DNA from: Aurelia coerulea
Taxonomy: Eukaryota > Cnidaria > Scyphozoa > Semaeostomeae > Ulmaridae
Length of the DNA: 64,000 bases
Assembly (NCBI GenBank): GCA_039566865.1
Contig: CM076955.1
Span: forward strand, 15,025,501-15,089,500
Direction of reading: 5' to 3'
Positions 41,661 through 53,783 of the stretch are shown one piece after another. Every line of letters starts with the position of its first letter. Within the stretch, counting starts at the first letter, position 1. Under the pieces are notes generated by a model that saw nothing but the letters and a program-made list of their open reading frames with translations, ran no database searches and was not told where the DNA came from. The translations under genes were made by a program, and so were the position numbers.

Positions 41661-42764
41661 AAAGAACCACAAAAACAATTGCAGGCAAGTGTGCAATGGA
41701 ACGATAGCATTCCCGTGTTAACAGAAACAAAAACCACTGCACAGTCTAATTTTGCGTTCCAGAAACGGAACGACTGCGTCCTTGTGTGACCGAGGCCATA
41801 TACGTTTAATATTTGGAAAACTTTGAAATTAAACGTGTAAAATGTTATGAACTTATTCTTTCAACTGAATTAATCAAAGGAAACTTTAGGTGTTTCTAAT
41901 ATAATCGAATGAAAAGTTACAATGATATAATTACTAGTTACACTACTTATAAATTACTCTACTATACCACTAAAACGATGCCAGAGGGAGCGAAAGACTG
42001 TGCCTACCCTGCGGCCATAACATACAGTTAAAAACTACTAGCAAACAAACAAGAAACAGACAATACACGTAACTACTCTACAATAGAACTAAATCCCCAT
42101 TTCAGGTAGCAGCAGCTAATTACTACCGCATGTCCCAAAATAAGGTAACAGATTTGATTGGGGCTAGCAATAAGAATTTTCGTTGAATCGATCCCTAATA
42201 AGTTTTGAAGTACTCTTTGATAGTTAACTTGAAGATTAATACCTAGTTTGTTGATATTGGTGCATCGAGAGTTGGAGTATTAATCTTGAAAGTCCAAATT
42301 TGCGTTCATCATCAAACCAGAGCTTTTTGGCTTTGGCCTAAACTGAAAATCGCTGGTGACGGGAATCTCCTCAATCATAGAATTTTTTGGACAAGGATCC
42401 GTCCTTCGGCTGCTCATGTGAAAAGAACATAAAAAGTGAAAACTAACAAACATATTAATGAACTTTAAGTCACCAAGGAATATCTTCCTGCAGTCAAAAT
42501 AAATACATTTACAAAAGTACACCAGGCCAAGCAAGCACAAATAAGTGAGCATTTTTATGTTCCCTTGAGCATACACACAATTGCTTTTTTTGTAATAATA
42601 TTGAAAGAGATGATTTCAAGGATTCGAGTAATGAAGATTGCAATAAAGCCCAAGGGAATTATTTCGCTTATGAATAACTTTTATTAGGCAGATGCAATTT
42701 GAAGTTTTTGCTGAATTAAGAACGATGTCTCTTTGGGATAAAATTAGTGAATTTAATTGTATAG

Positions 42765-43109
42765 TTATATGATATGATATGATATAATTTTTTATACACG
42801 AAACTACCCTTCAGCTTAAAAGCAATCTGTCCCCTATTGTTCTGACCTTGGTTACTGCTTTGTTTACCTTATTTACGCTGCAGCTAAATTCATGCATCAC
42901 TGAGTCTCTATGACCCTGATTTCATTGGATAAAGCGAATTAACACCAACTTCTGGAATATACAATAGAGATCTTTATCGATTTTATTTTCATTCATCGAA
43001 GGGGACAGATTGCCTTTAAATACAATAAATAAATTGGTTATTAACAAAAGATCAAATTACCTAAGATGCTGTTCTTCCAGGGGGTCGTGTTTTAAACTGA
43101 TATTTTCAG
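42765..43109 (-). other. Probable 3' UTR and tail of the truncated LINE
   Basis: Downstream of the RT stop on the minus strand, ending in a short (ATATC)n run (42770-42785, seen as GATATGATATGATATAA on +). Short tandem tails are typical of CR1/L2-like 3' ends. Confidence 0.45.
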
Positions 43110-44585
43110 TCAGCTCTTCAAATACTCCTTTAGTTCTTTTTTAAAGCGACTAATAGTCGGGAGTTCTCTAATATCAACTGGGATATTGTTCCAAACTTTC
43201 ATAGCAGAATAGTAATAACTCTTTTTCGCATATTCTGTATTTAGTCTAGGAATTTGTAGATCTCTACAGTATCTTGTTGCATAGTTTGACTGCGACGATC
43301 TTTGCTGAAATTTATCCCAGAGGCTTTCAGGGCTTAATTTGTTCATAATCTTATATGTCATGACCGATCTATCAAATCGAATAATATTTTCAACGCTCAG
43401 CCAGTCACATGACCAGTTATCCTTGAATCTGGCGCTTTCGATTATTGACCGGGCCCTGTCCTGCAGACGTTGGAGGGTATCAAGTTTTGTTTTTGGAAGG
43501 CTGCCCCATATTTCATTAGCATAACGTAGATGGCTCTCGACAATAGCGTAGTAGACACTACACAGCTTTGTTTGGGGAATTATATTTCTTAATTTCTTTA
43601 ATGACGCAAGTCCTCCAAAAACTTTACCCTTCACAGTTTTGTATTGCTCTTCCCACTTTAGGTTCTCGTCGACAGTTACACCTAGCGATTTCGTCTTCGT
43701 AACACGCTTAATATCTGAGCCATTTAACGTGAGTGCATTCGAGATATTCAGCGCATTTACTTTACGAGAATGGCCTATTATCATATATTCTGTCTTTGCG
43801 GGGTTAGGACTTAACTTATTTATTCTCATCCACTCCGAGAGGTTGAGCAATTCCTGTTGCGCCTCTAAGACCAGTTTCTCAACATCATCCGATGCGATTG
43901 TTACATTTGTATCATCGGCATAGATACTTGCTTGGGAAAATTTCAAACACTTCTCGAAGTCGTTTAGATATATGATAAAAAGGAGAGGACCTAGGCAGGA
44001 ACCTTGAGGTATGCCACACGTTACCTCACTTGTCATTGATCTCTGTCCATTTACAGAGCAAAATTGCTTCCTATGATCTAAATAGGACTGAAACCAGTTC
44101 CCAGCGTTGCCCCTTATACCGTATCTGCACAATTTTTTGACCATTATTTTGTGATCGACCGTATCAAATGCTTTCTTTAGGTCAAGAAATATGGTCAAGT
44201 TCAATTTCTTACTGTCAATATTTTCATACCAAAAATCGGTACTGCATATCAAGGATGTTATTGTGGAGTATAGTTTACGAAAAGCTGACTGATTCTTGGT
44301 GATTACATTATTTTCAAGAAGGAAATCAAACATCTGATCGTGTACTATCCGCTCCAGGAACCTAGAAAAAATTGAAATAACTGAAATGGGCCTATAATTG
44401 TTTACATCCTTTTTTGCACCTGATTTAAATATAGGAGTTACTCTTGCAAGTTTCCAAATGTCTGGGAATATACCGTTTTTTAATGATGAATTGAATATCA
44501 TCATCAAAGGCTTTGACACGAGGTCTCCCACATCTTTGACAATGGCTGTGGGTACTTTATCGGGACCAGCTGCCTTTCCGCTTGT
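43110..44585 (-). pseudogene. 5'-truncated LINE reverse transcriptase, CR1/L2-like
   Basis: About 490 codons without a stop. Motifs in order on the minus strand: GKAAGPDKVPTAIVKDVG, the VTPIFKSG and NNYRPISVISIFSRFLE blocks, LDLKKAFDTVDH (catalytic Asp), GIPQGSCLGPLLFIIYLND, the catalytic YADDT, then LSPNPAKTEYMIIG and a C-terminal domain ending WNNIPVDIRELPTISRFKKE. This is the usual layout of Jockey-superfamily non-LTR polymerases. The endonuclease domain is missing: the frame meets TGA at 44586-44588 exactly where another element begins. The remaining frame is intact, which suggests fairly recent insertion. Clade assignment is inference. Confidence 0.9.
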
Positions 44586-44588
44586 TCA

Positions 44589-44766
44589 CATCGGCGTAGG
44601 GGGAGATAAAATTTGGGGGGGCTGCCCGATAAAAAGTCCATTGTTTGAGAAAATTTTGCCCGACTTGAGGTGGATTTCTGCCCGATTATGGCTGATTTTT
44701 GCAAATTTTTCTGACGTTGGGGGGGGCTGCAGCCCCCCCCTGTCCCCCTGTCTGCTACGCCTATGA
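44589..44766. mobile_element. MITE at the LINE 5' break
   Basis: CATCGGCGTAGGGGG to CTACGCCTATGA with GTTCA on both sides (44584-44588 and 44767-44771). G-rich and C-rich stretches inside (GGGGGGGCTGCAGCCCCCCC) form a short palindrome. Confidence 0.55.
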
Positions 44767-45324
44767 GTTCAGTTTCAGATTTCTATTACAATGTGTTTCT
44801 AAGCACGAGGTTTCTTGCTGTACTTCCCTATGATTGAGGAGATTCCACAACAAAGCGTATTAACAGCTTAGGCCAAAACTAAAAAGCTCTTCTGGTTTGG
44901 AGAAGGCGGCAAAGTTGGACTTTCAAGATTAATATTCAAACTCTCGATGCACCAATATCAACAAACTAGGTATTAATCTTCAAGTTAACTACCAAAGAGT
45001 ACTTCCAAACTTATTAGAGATCGATTCGACATAAATTCTTATTGCTAGCAACGATCGAATCTGTTACCTTTTTCTTGGGACACCCGGTAGTAACAGCATT
45101 TTATTCAAAGCATTGTGTTGCATTTATGTATTTAAAGTTGCATTGATAATTTCTGTATTAGAATGAACAGACAACCTTTCATCAGCAAACAGCATCATTT
45201 TAAGTAATAGCGCGTATATTGGATGATTTGACAAACCGAAAGGTTGCAAAATTGCGTTTACACTATCGAGAAGATCTCTCATGTATGCATCGTAAGCATA
45301 CAGTGATCCAGATTTGTCAAAAAG

Positions 45325-46024
45325 TGGAAAAAATACCCAAAATTCAAATTGAAAATTTGATTTTTATTTTATTTTTCTGTTGTTCACAAGGAATTTATCA
45401 CCAAGATGCAAAAAATTTGAAACGAATTGAGCCATCGGTTGCGGAGAAACAATTTGTCAAACTTTCAAGAAATCCTATTGCATCATTTCTAATCAATTTC
45501 AGGAAGAAATTGACCATTGTTTACAAAACATAACAAAATTGAAAACGCTGCTGTATCACACTCAGTACTCCGATTTGCAAAATCTTTTTTTTATTTAAAA
45601 GCCAGTAGAGTCGATCTATGCTCTCCTTGAAAACGTATCTGTTAATAAATTTCATCCAGGCAAAAGTTTGCAAAATCCAGACTGTACTATTTTTTACAAA
45701 TTTAGGCCTAAAAGTTGTTGATTTTCAACTTTAAAGCTGAAAATAAAAAATAGATGTCAAAATATGTCTTAGATATTGGTTTAGCCATTAAGTTAAAAGT
45801 ATTTTGTACAGATTGACCAAAGATCTCGTGCAGAAGTGTACCCACAAAATTTTCACAGAATTTTCAAATTTTTAGCTCCTTTTCAGTACTTTCTCTCAAT
45901 TTTGGAGAAACAATTAAAGAATCGATGAATCAACTTTCACGATTATTAAAAAGGTGTCAACAATTCATGATTGATATATGATGATTACACAAGGTAGATA
46001 AGGAAGAAATTCCAATTATATTTT
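45325..46024 (+). repeat. Left arm of 6.9-kb inverted pair
   Basis: About 700 bp starting TGGAAAAAATACCCAAAATT, matching the inverse of 51486-52194 with few differences. The arms enclose the nested insertions below. A 104-codon frame in this arm (45219-45533) is repeated in the other arm (51986-52333 minus), but shows no domain. Confidence 0.8.
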
Positions 46025-46094
46025 GAAAAAATTTCAAATAGTATTTTCCAGAAATTTAGGCCTAAAAGTCGTTGAAATTCATCCTTCACTCCGA

Positions 46095-46503
46095 ATACCG
46101 CGAAAGGTCTTTCATGCCCCCAAAGGATTTATTTAATTTTGGACACTACAGAGGGGGGCCTGAAAGAGAGGGGGCTAACGAGAGAGGGGGGCTGATTCAC
46201 AAAATCAAATGACAAGGATAGATATGACAGCTTTTCAGTTCTTTTACACCATATTTTGTGGATTCAGCATACAATTTTACGAGTCAAATACATAAATTCA
46301 ACATTCGACACAGTTTTATCCCAAACCATAAAAAAATTTACATGCAAGCTTATTTAGCTCAATGAATGGAAAACCTTTGATAATCTGTAAAAATTGATAT
46401 TAGTGGGGCCTTAATAGAGAGGGGTTTATTTAAAATTTGGCTCAGAGGAGAGGGGTTTATTCGAGAGGGGGGGGGGGCTCAATAGAGAAGAGCTTTTACG
46501 GTA
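46095..46503. mobile_element. MITE, TACCG(T/C) CTCTATTAAG family
   Basis: Second copy of the 4047-4308 family, enlarged by several GAGAGGGG-rich stretches. Right end AGAGCTTTTACGGTA matches. Confidence 0.6.
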
Positions 46504-47355
46504 TGAAAAAAGATATCAATGATGTCTTAGATATTGGTTTAGCTTTTGAATTTGAAGTATTGTGAATTTTTTGAAAGATCTTGTGCAGAAGCCTGCCCAA
46601 AAGCAGTCATAAAATTTCAAAACCTGTAGCCTGTTACAGACAGCCTTTCTTAGGCGTCTGTGAATCGATTACGAGTAGCCAACAAGACAGCAGTTATTTT
46701 TCACAAAACTATCAGAAAGCAATGATAAAGTCTCAATTTTAAATCATTTCGTGGAAACTTTGGGTGTTTCTTAGAAAAACTGACAAAAAGGAACAGTCAG
46801 TTGAATCATTTCAGTTCAGCAAAGCAGGGGCGGATCCAGACCGTCTTACGGTACTTACGGAAGACGGTCAAATTCCGAAACTGAACTTTTCATAGAAACA
46901 GTGATTTATATTGCTGATTCATAATTTGTTTTATTTGTACGAGCAGCTATTTCACAGTAAACCAAATGAGATAAATACATGAATTTTTCCCTTGCCCCCC
47001 TGCCCCCCCCCAAACTGTCATACTCGAGACAGGGAATGAACATCTCGCTAAAATTTTTGTCAACACATTCCCCATTTCGAAACAGCCTCACTTTCCTTAT
47101 CAGTGGTTGCTATGCAAAATCAACGCCATGCCATGCCAACACACCCCTATTCTTTTGCAACACACTGCATAAATTAGTGAACAAAAACGCAAGACCAAAA
47201 GGCCAAATATGATTGGTAAGACGGTAGTAATAAATTAAAACCTGCGCGGACACTCTGAAACAATCAAAATTGAAACCGTCACGTGATGGTATTGTTCTCG
47301 TAAGACGGTAGATAAGATGTATGTTAGGTACCTTGGCAAAATTACAGTGAAAACG

Positions 47356-48928
47356 CACTCTCCATCGCAGAGGCTGTTTTTTTGGAAACCGAGCTTTCCA
47401 CTGAAGCTCTCGAAACTGCGAGGGTGTTAAAAAAGCGAGCGCGAAGCGCGAGTTCAGCCTCTGCCAAAAAATCCTTAACTGTTGTTGTTGCTGCTTCGGC
47501 ATGCCCAACAACGCATGTTTTCAGTAATGGCGGAACGCCTAATACACTCGGCCTACATCAATAACAAAACTGCGCGTATAGACTGATTACGATGAGTCCC
47601 TGTAATCGCTATCCAAAACGAGACTATTACGCCAGACCGAGACCGCTCTTACTGGGACTCATAATATTACGGCAATATTTTTGGACTGACTTTTTTCACT
47701 TTTGAGCGCCCTTGGAAACGAGGCTGCTATACACAGTCATGTACAAAGTATACAACCAAATACAACGCCATTAGAATCTCTGCAAATTCGATTGATTGAT
47801 GTTGACCAACGGAAACTCGAAGCTCAAAGCAGAGTTTCAAGGAGTTTGGCCGGACAGAACAAAGTCTTACGAACAAGAATACCATGAAAACAGTTGGCGA
47901 CAATATCAAATTTTGTACGTAGGTACTATTTTGCTGCTTTTGCTAAGCATTAACTGATTTATTGTTAAGTTTTCAAATCAATGTGTTTCATTTGAAAACT
48001 ACAAATTTGTGTGCTTTTCTGCGCCTAGGCCCTTATCGAAACGAGGCAGGCATAGTCATTTCAAAATAATGGCGTTTGATTATGAGTCGTAGTTAGGAGC
48101 GTCCGGCAGTATTTCAATAGCGATAACTACGACCATATCATCAGTCTACTGCGCGTAAAGTTTGTTTTGAAAAGTTATCAGAAATAAAACCGTATCTGAG
48201 GAATGATGGTCTGAAGCAACGTTTTAGAACCATGCACCGAGATAGATTTTCTGACAATCTTCTCACAGAATGCGTACACAACAGAACACAGCTTACCAGA
48301 AAATTGCACGGAGATGAGACACGAACAAATGTATGTATTTGATCCAATTTGCAAATCATGAGTACGAAAAGGTGTATTCTAAATCCTATTGTAGGATTCC
48401 TATACTGGTTAATTTTTCAATGAACGTTATTTATAGTACCACATATGTAGATTACCAATTGTATACTAAAAGAAATGACTTCCGATGGATCTCTCGAAAT
48501 GGAGTCCATGAATCTGTCTCACTGCTGAGAAGTCTTCAGTCTAGGCCTATGTTTTTATTGCAGCAAGTCCTGTCCCGGCGGCCATTTTAGCAGCCCCTTC
48601 CCTCCCCTCTTCTCGGCTTGCCATGCACAAAGAAACAACAACAAAACCACTATTATTCAATCAATGAACAGTTGAAAAGTAGATCCCTTAAAAATTGTGA
48701 ATGCAAAGTACCTACCTGATTTTATAGTCGTTCAAAGTCATCTCCATTTCTGCCAATTTTCTGGTTCACCACCTGTTGCTATGTTGTTGGTGTTGTTAAA
48801 ATGTCGATTCACGCAAATTAATGTCGATTCACGCAGGTTTTTTGGCAGAGGCGCACTGGGTGCTTATTTGGCTCCTTCGCAGTTCTGAAAGTTCGGTTTC
48901 CAACAAACAGCCTCTGCGACGGAGAGTG
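47356..48928. mobile_element. 1,573-bp MULE-like element inside the hAT-like element
   Basis: CACTCTCCATCGCAGAGGCT at left and AGCCTCTGCGACGGAGAGTG at right, flanked by perfect GTGAAAACG (47347-47355 and 48929-48937). A 9-bp TSD suggests a Mutator-like mechanism. Arms continue with GGAAACCGA...TTC and GCCTCTGCCAAAAAA. No transposase seen. Confidence 0.85.
47579..48147. mobile_element. 569-bp innermost element
   Basis: TAGACTGATTACGATGAGTC at left, ATCATCAGTCT at right, flanked by ACTGCGCGTA at 47569-47578 and 48148-48157 (10-bp TSD). Related sequence (CATAGACTGATTAC ... TAACTACGACTCGTGG) occurs in myosin intron 20 near 18411-18480. Confidence 0.75.
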
Positions 48929-48937
48929 GTGAAAACG

Positions 48938-51153
48938 TATAGGAAAATATTTGGAAGATGGTCGAGGCGATGGTAGGCTCTTTAACACCGTCTTACGAAC
49001 TTTTGGTTGCGCCTCGCCATATGCTTTCTTGGTGTACCTCTGCGATTCCTTTCACCTTTCACCTTTGACTGCACTGACTGCTCGAAACATTTCGCGCCAA
49101 GGATTGAAAACAATTTATTTGACGATTTAGAGGTGGATTTGCTTGGAAATGGCTTGGAAAATAGAAGATCTAATCTTATCTGGTGACGATCTTGGCATTC
49201 AAAGCTTTTCAACATAGCAGCTCATCGAATTAGGGAGAAATGTTCCTATCAGCCGTGCTGTTGTGGAGGGCCTAGCCAAAACGAAGCTGCTGTCTCACTC
49301 TTACCTCACATTCAACATGATCGATTCGGCTTTCAAACAGGCTGAAGCATTTTCCTAGCCAGGTATTTATTCATTTGAATAATATTGATCATTTTGAATG
49401 ACCTTTATCGAGTTTTATCGAGTCGGGCTGGGGGTGTAGCGAGGGAGAGTTCAATCAGTCCCTTTAACAGCAACCGGAGAGATATGACAATTATGGAAAG
49501 GGGTACTGTATATGAGTGGCTGATTTCTGGGGTAATTGGTATGAGGGTTAGTGTTCACTTACGGTTAGGGGATTTGTTTGAAGGGTTGGTATTGGGCTTC
49601 AGAATTATTAGGATCACGGCTACAAGGTTAGGTAGCCATAGGAGTAGGTTACGTGTCATGTATCTCAGGCTGATATTTAAAACATTGTTTGGAAAGATAC
49701 GGTTACAATATGCATTTATGGGAAGTACCAGTAGATGTACAGTTTGAGTTTTCTTTCAGATGATTATGGAAAAAATTATTTATATTTATATGGGAAGGGA
49801 CCCTAGGGGGGGGGGGACTTCAGTAATAGATCATGCATATATGTGCTTTGTTATCTACAAGACAACTGACTGGACAATTATTGCTTATCCTGTTAACAGA
49901 ACATTACCAGAATTTCCTTTGCTACCTAACATTAAGCAAAAGCATTACATTGCTAGAAATTCTTGCTAAAACTACACCCTAACTCCAGAAATTCACAGTA
50001 AGTAGACCCATTTCCATAATATTTTGGCCAAAATCTATATCAAAACCAACCCACATTCCTCTGTGGATGGATATGCTCCTTTACCATGCATTCCATCCGT
50101 TATCAATATTCTATAAAACCAAAAAAGGTGATTCTTGATGGATGTGCGCAAGAAGTTAATCTGGGGGCAGGGGCAGGGTAGTGTACAAATAATAGAATTT
50201 CTTTAGTATTTGTCAGTTATGACTGATTTTTAATGTGCTGTATTGAATAGCAAAATTATTCATAGAATATTCAAAACTGTTCACCAACTTGGTATCATTA
50301 TTTTGATAATCTGATTTATGCTGTGATTTTTCATATTGCTGGCTGAAAAACTTTAGGAGGATGCTAAAACTCTTTTTTGGTCTTCTTTTAAGATTTCTTT
50401 CATTTATAAATCAATGAATGTTGGATCACAAGAATTTAAAATTTTAGTTTCTGTTTTAGTTCTCTACTCTATTTAGTTTAGTTTCTATTTTAGTTAATGA
50501 TGATACTTGCACAGCAATGAGGGCTTGAATGCATGTCTGTTCAGTTTCCTGGTAGCCGGATTACTTTTATTTTGTTCTTGTAATTTCTGTAATTGGTTGT
50601 TAACTGTCCATCCCAAGTTCCATAAAATATCCACACTATTTGCAACAGATTTTCATTTCACATTTATACAGGGTTGCATCCAACAGAAACAGCTTTTACA
50701 ATGCCTGTTCCCTAGCAATTAATGGTGAAGAAGAATGTGTCATCTGTTGAGAGCACTTACATCAGCAGAATCATATCTTCACTCTGATTTTTATGCATCT
50801 CATCCCCATTTCCTTAATCTTTTGGCAAGTTAAGAAACCTCTTAAGACCATGTTCAGTGGTTCTGTCTCTTATAATGTGGATAAATTGTCCAACATGAGT
50901 GAAAATTATTCAGATAGCATTAAGATTGAGGCCCTGAAGTGGCTTTTACCGGCAAGGAAACTATATATGATTTAGAGATCACGTTGGAAAATAGGGCGTT
51001 TTCCGAGGATCTGAAGGGCGTGGCCCGAAAATTTTTCCGGGGGCTGCGCCCCCGGACCCCCAAACTCCTCGCGCTTCGCGCTCGATACCTCCCACGACCT
51101 GCTCGCGCTTCGCGCTCCTAAGACGGTCAAAATTTCCGCTGGATCCGCCCCTG
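48938..51153. other. Right half of hAT-like element, no gene seen
   Basis: AT-rich, with a G-run near 49806 and a CTCGCGCTTCGCGCTC pair near 51066-51118. The longest frame is 120 codons at 49385-49747 and has no recognisable domain. Confidence 0.45.
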
Positions 51154-51161
51154 CAGCAAAG

Positions 51162-51485
51162 CTTGACAATATCTAGCAACATTTCCCTTTAGGTACCTTT
51201 ACGTTGCCTTCATGTTGAGTTAGCAATAAGAGATGGGAAAGGATAGCGAAGGTCCAAAAGCATTTCAGAACAATTGTCTCATTTTCCATAGATCAGGTCT
51301 ATGCGAAATCACTAACAGTACAATAACTGTTGCTAGGCTGAAAGAAACAGGGACATGCGATTTGCTTTTGTGGGATTTGAATGTCCAAACAAACGTTAAA
51401 TGTATGTTTCATGGACTCCACCAATCTCCACAATGGCTTAAGGGATGATGATTCTCAGGGATGATACAAACAATACTGTATTATC
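51162..51485. other. Spacer between hAT-like element and right arm
   Basis: About 320 bp with no recognised gene or repeat. It would have been contiguous with 46504-46816 before the hAT-like insertion. Confidence 0.4.
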
Positions 51486-52194
51486 GCAATTTTCCAAAAC
51501 ATTATTGGAATTCTTTCTTAATCTACCTTGTGAAATCATCATACATCGATTTTAAATCGTTGACACTGTTTAAAAAATCATTAAAGTTGATTCATCGATT
51601 CTTTAATTGTTTCTCAAAAATTGAAAGGAAGTGCTGAAAAAGAGCTAAAAATTTGAAAATTCTGTGAAAATTTTTTGGGTACGCTTCTGCACGAGACCTT
51701 TGGTCAATATGTACAAAATATTTTAAACTTAATGGTTAAACCAATATCTAAGACATCTTTTGACATCTATTTTTTATTTTCAGCTTTGAAGTTGAAAATC
51801 AACAACTTTTAGGCCTAAGTTTGTAAAAAATAGTACAGTCTGAATTTTGCAATAATTTGCCTGGATGAAATTTATTAACAGATACATTTTCAAGGAGAGC
51901 ATAGATCGACTCTACTGGCTTTTAAATAAAAAAAGATTTTGCAAATCAGAGTACTGAGTGTGATACAGCAGCGTTTTCAATTTTGTTATGTTTTGTAAAC
52001 AGTGGTCAATTTCTTCCTGAAATTGATTAGAAACGATGCAATAGGATTTCTTGAAAGTTTGACAAATTGTTTCTCCGCAACCGATGGCTCAATTCGTTTC
52101 AAATTTTTTGCATCTTGGTGATAAATTCCTTGTGAACAACAGAAAAATAAAATAAATATCAAATTTTCAATTTGAATTTTGGGTATTTTTTCCA
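51486..52194 (-). repeat. Right arm of 6.9-kb inverted pair
   Basis: Inverse copy of 45325-46024, ending GGGTATTTTTTCCA. Shared landmarks include TGCATCTTGGTGATAAATTC and CGACTCTACTGGCTTTTAAA. No clear TSD outside the arms. Confidence 0.8.
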
Positions 52195-52732
52195 ACCCTG
52201 GATGGCAGTGCAGCAAAAAGTGCTCCGTGTCCTCAAAAACCGTCAAAACTTTAGGTCGCTTGCCATGGTCCCAGTGAGAGAATGTTTTGATATCAAAACT
52301 GCTTTCAGAATTGTAGCATTTTGAATGTTTCATGAACGGATGTAGCTAGAAGAGGAGGTATCTGAAGCTTTGACAAAAATAAAAAACAACGTACATTCTA
52401 AATTGATTAAGACGAAGACGAACATGAGAAATACTCGGTTTTTAAAGGTCTACAAGATGGTAGCAAGCAAGAGTCTTTTAGCTTTTATGGCATACGGTTT
52501 AGCAATTTTATTACGTCACAACTTCAAAACTAGCAGAAATTTTAAAATGCAGTAATTTTGAAAATACACTCTTTTCTTTGTAAGAATACTATAAATTTTT
52601 TCCAGCCTCGATATTCTTAAGAAATTATCATTTTGAGCTTGAATATATTCTCGAAGAATTCTTATTTTTTCAAATCTGATATGGTTTAAAACAGGCAACT
52701 GCTGAACAATGAGACGCAAATACCATACAAGC
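52195..52732. other. Intergenic, dispersed repeat remains
   Basis: Contains AAAGGTCTACAAGATGGTAG and CGTCACAACTTCAAAAC, also seen in diverged form at 37140-37380 in the last myosin intron. No gene. Confidence 0.5.
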
Positions 52733-52903
52733 TCTATTTAGCATCCCCTCTCTATTAACCCCCCCCCCCCCAACTTATATCAAGTTCCATAGGTTATAAA
52801 AGATTTTCCATTTATTGAGATAAATAAGTTTGCATGTTAATTCTGATATGGTTTGAGATAAAACTGTCTCGAATTCACGTATTTAACTCGTAAAATTGCA
52901 TGT
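52733..52903. mobile_element. Broken MITE, inverse copy of the 4047-4308 family
   Basis: Matches about two thirds of the family in inverse orientation (for example GTATTTAACTCGTAAAATTG) and stops where the TTAA element begins. Confidence 0.6.
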
Positions 52904-52907
52904 TTAA

Positions 52908-53778
52908 CCCTATCCAGACTAGGCTTTTTGAAACTCTGGGGAGACTAGGGGGGGGGGGCACAAAGTGCCCCCCTGGTTTTTCTCAGAATCATAAGTGCTA
53001 GAGACTTGAAACTTGGCACAAGTAACAAACATGATAAGGCAAACAAGATGATGTGATTTGTTTTTGTTTATGTCACGTGATTAAGTGCTGACGTCAGCAA
53101 ATGTTGCTAATTTGGGTGTAAAACCACATGTACTTTGTCACGTTGTATCTCCAAATTGATAAAATATATCGATATGATCTTTGAAACATAGAAGGATTAT
53201 ATCCTTGTAATTCTTATTTTGAAATTTTTGCTTTGTAACACTAATATTTTTGCTGATGTCAGCATTTATTTATTTTGTACGAAAAAAAATTAGCAATTTT
53301 TGTCTAAAATTGATTATAAATTACTTTTAAAAATAGCAAAAAATGCTAAATATACATAAAAACACCTGCTGCATCATACAATGTCACTCATTTTTCTAAA
53401 AATGAGGCATAACATGGTTTTTCGTCAGTACGCATGCGCAACAACCAATTGTTGATGACGTCATCAAAAATCAATAAACTATATATCAGATGAAAGCTTG
53501 TTTCAAGACGAGTTCAACAATGTTTGTCTCATTGTCATAGAGCCAGTGGTTCCAAAGTTATGATTTAAAAGGTATTTATTTTGCGGAGCACTCAATTTAA
53601 AGTCATGTGTTGACCCCCGGAATCAGAGTCAAAATTTTTGAAATTGACATCAAAAGATGTCTCATAGATAGAAACTAAAAGTCACAAAAAAGCTAGACTA
53701 TTCTAGAGATACTCGACGAGCTGTGTGGAAAAGTTTACTAGGGGGGCACTTTGTGCCCCCCCCCTAGTCTGGATAGGG
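52908..53778. mobile_element. 871-bp piggyBac-like non-autonomous element
   Basis: CCCTATCCAGACTAG at left and CTAGTCTGGATAGGG at right, flanked by TTAA at 52904-52907 and 53779-53782. TTAA targets and CCC-starting ends are the piggyBac signature (family knowledge). Near each end is a strong palindrome, GGGGGGCACAAAGTGCCCCC at left and GGGGGGCACTTTGTGCCCCC at right. No transposase frame. Confidence 0.82.
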
Positions 53779-53783
53779 TTAAA

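Larger units (their letters stand above)
42124..45089. mobile_element. 2,966-bp TIR element containing LINE debris
   Basis: TACCGCATGTCCCAAAATAA at left and the inverse TTTTTCTTGGGACACCCGGT at right. Arms of about 260 bp (42124-42384 and 44829-45089) match, including AACTAGGTATTAATCTTCAA and its inverse. The interior holds the reverse-transcriptase fragment at 43110-44585. Confidence 0.75.
46825..51153. mobile_element. 4,329-bp hAT-like element with perfect 8-bp TSD
   Basis: CAGGGGCGGATCCAGA at left and CTGGATCCGCCCCTG at right, flanked by CAGCAAAG at 46817-46824 and 51154-51161. CAGGG ends plus an 8-bp TSD define hAT-like elements. AGACGGTC motifs recur near both ends. No frame long enough for a hAT transposase is present, so it is non-autonomous. 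It carries at least one further element inside. Confidence 0.88.

Noticed and set aside
45219..45533. 104-codon frame present in both arms of the 6.9-kb inverted pair, as a transposon gene
   Set aside because: No known motif, AT-rich low-complexity protein, and conservation explained by arm identity alone.
49385..49747. 120-codon frame in the hAT-like element as a transposase remnant
   Set aside because: No hAT, BED-finger or dimerisation motif could be recognised. Length is compatible with chance.
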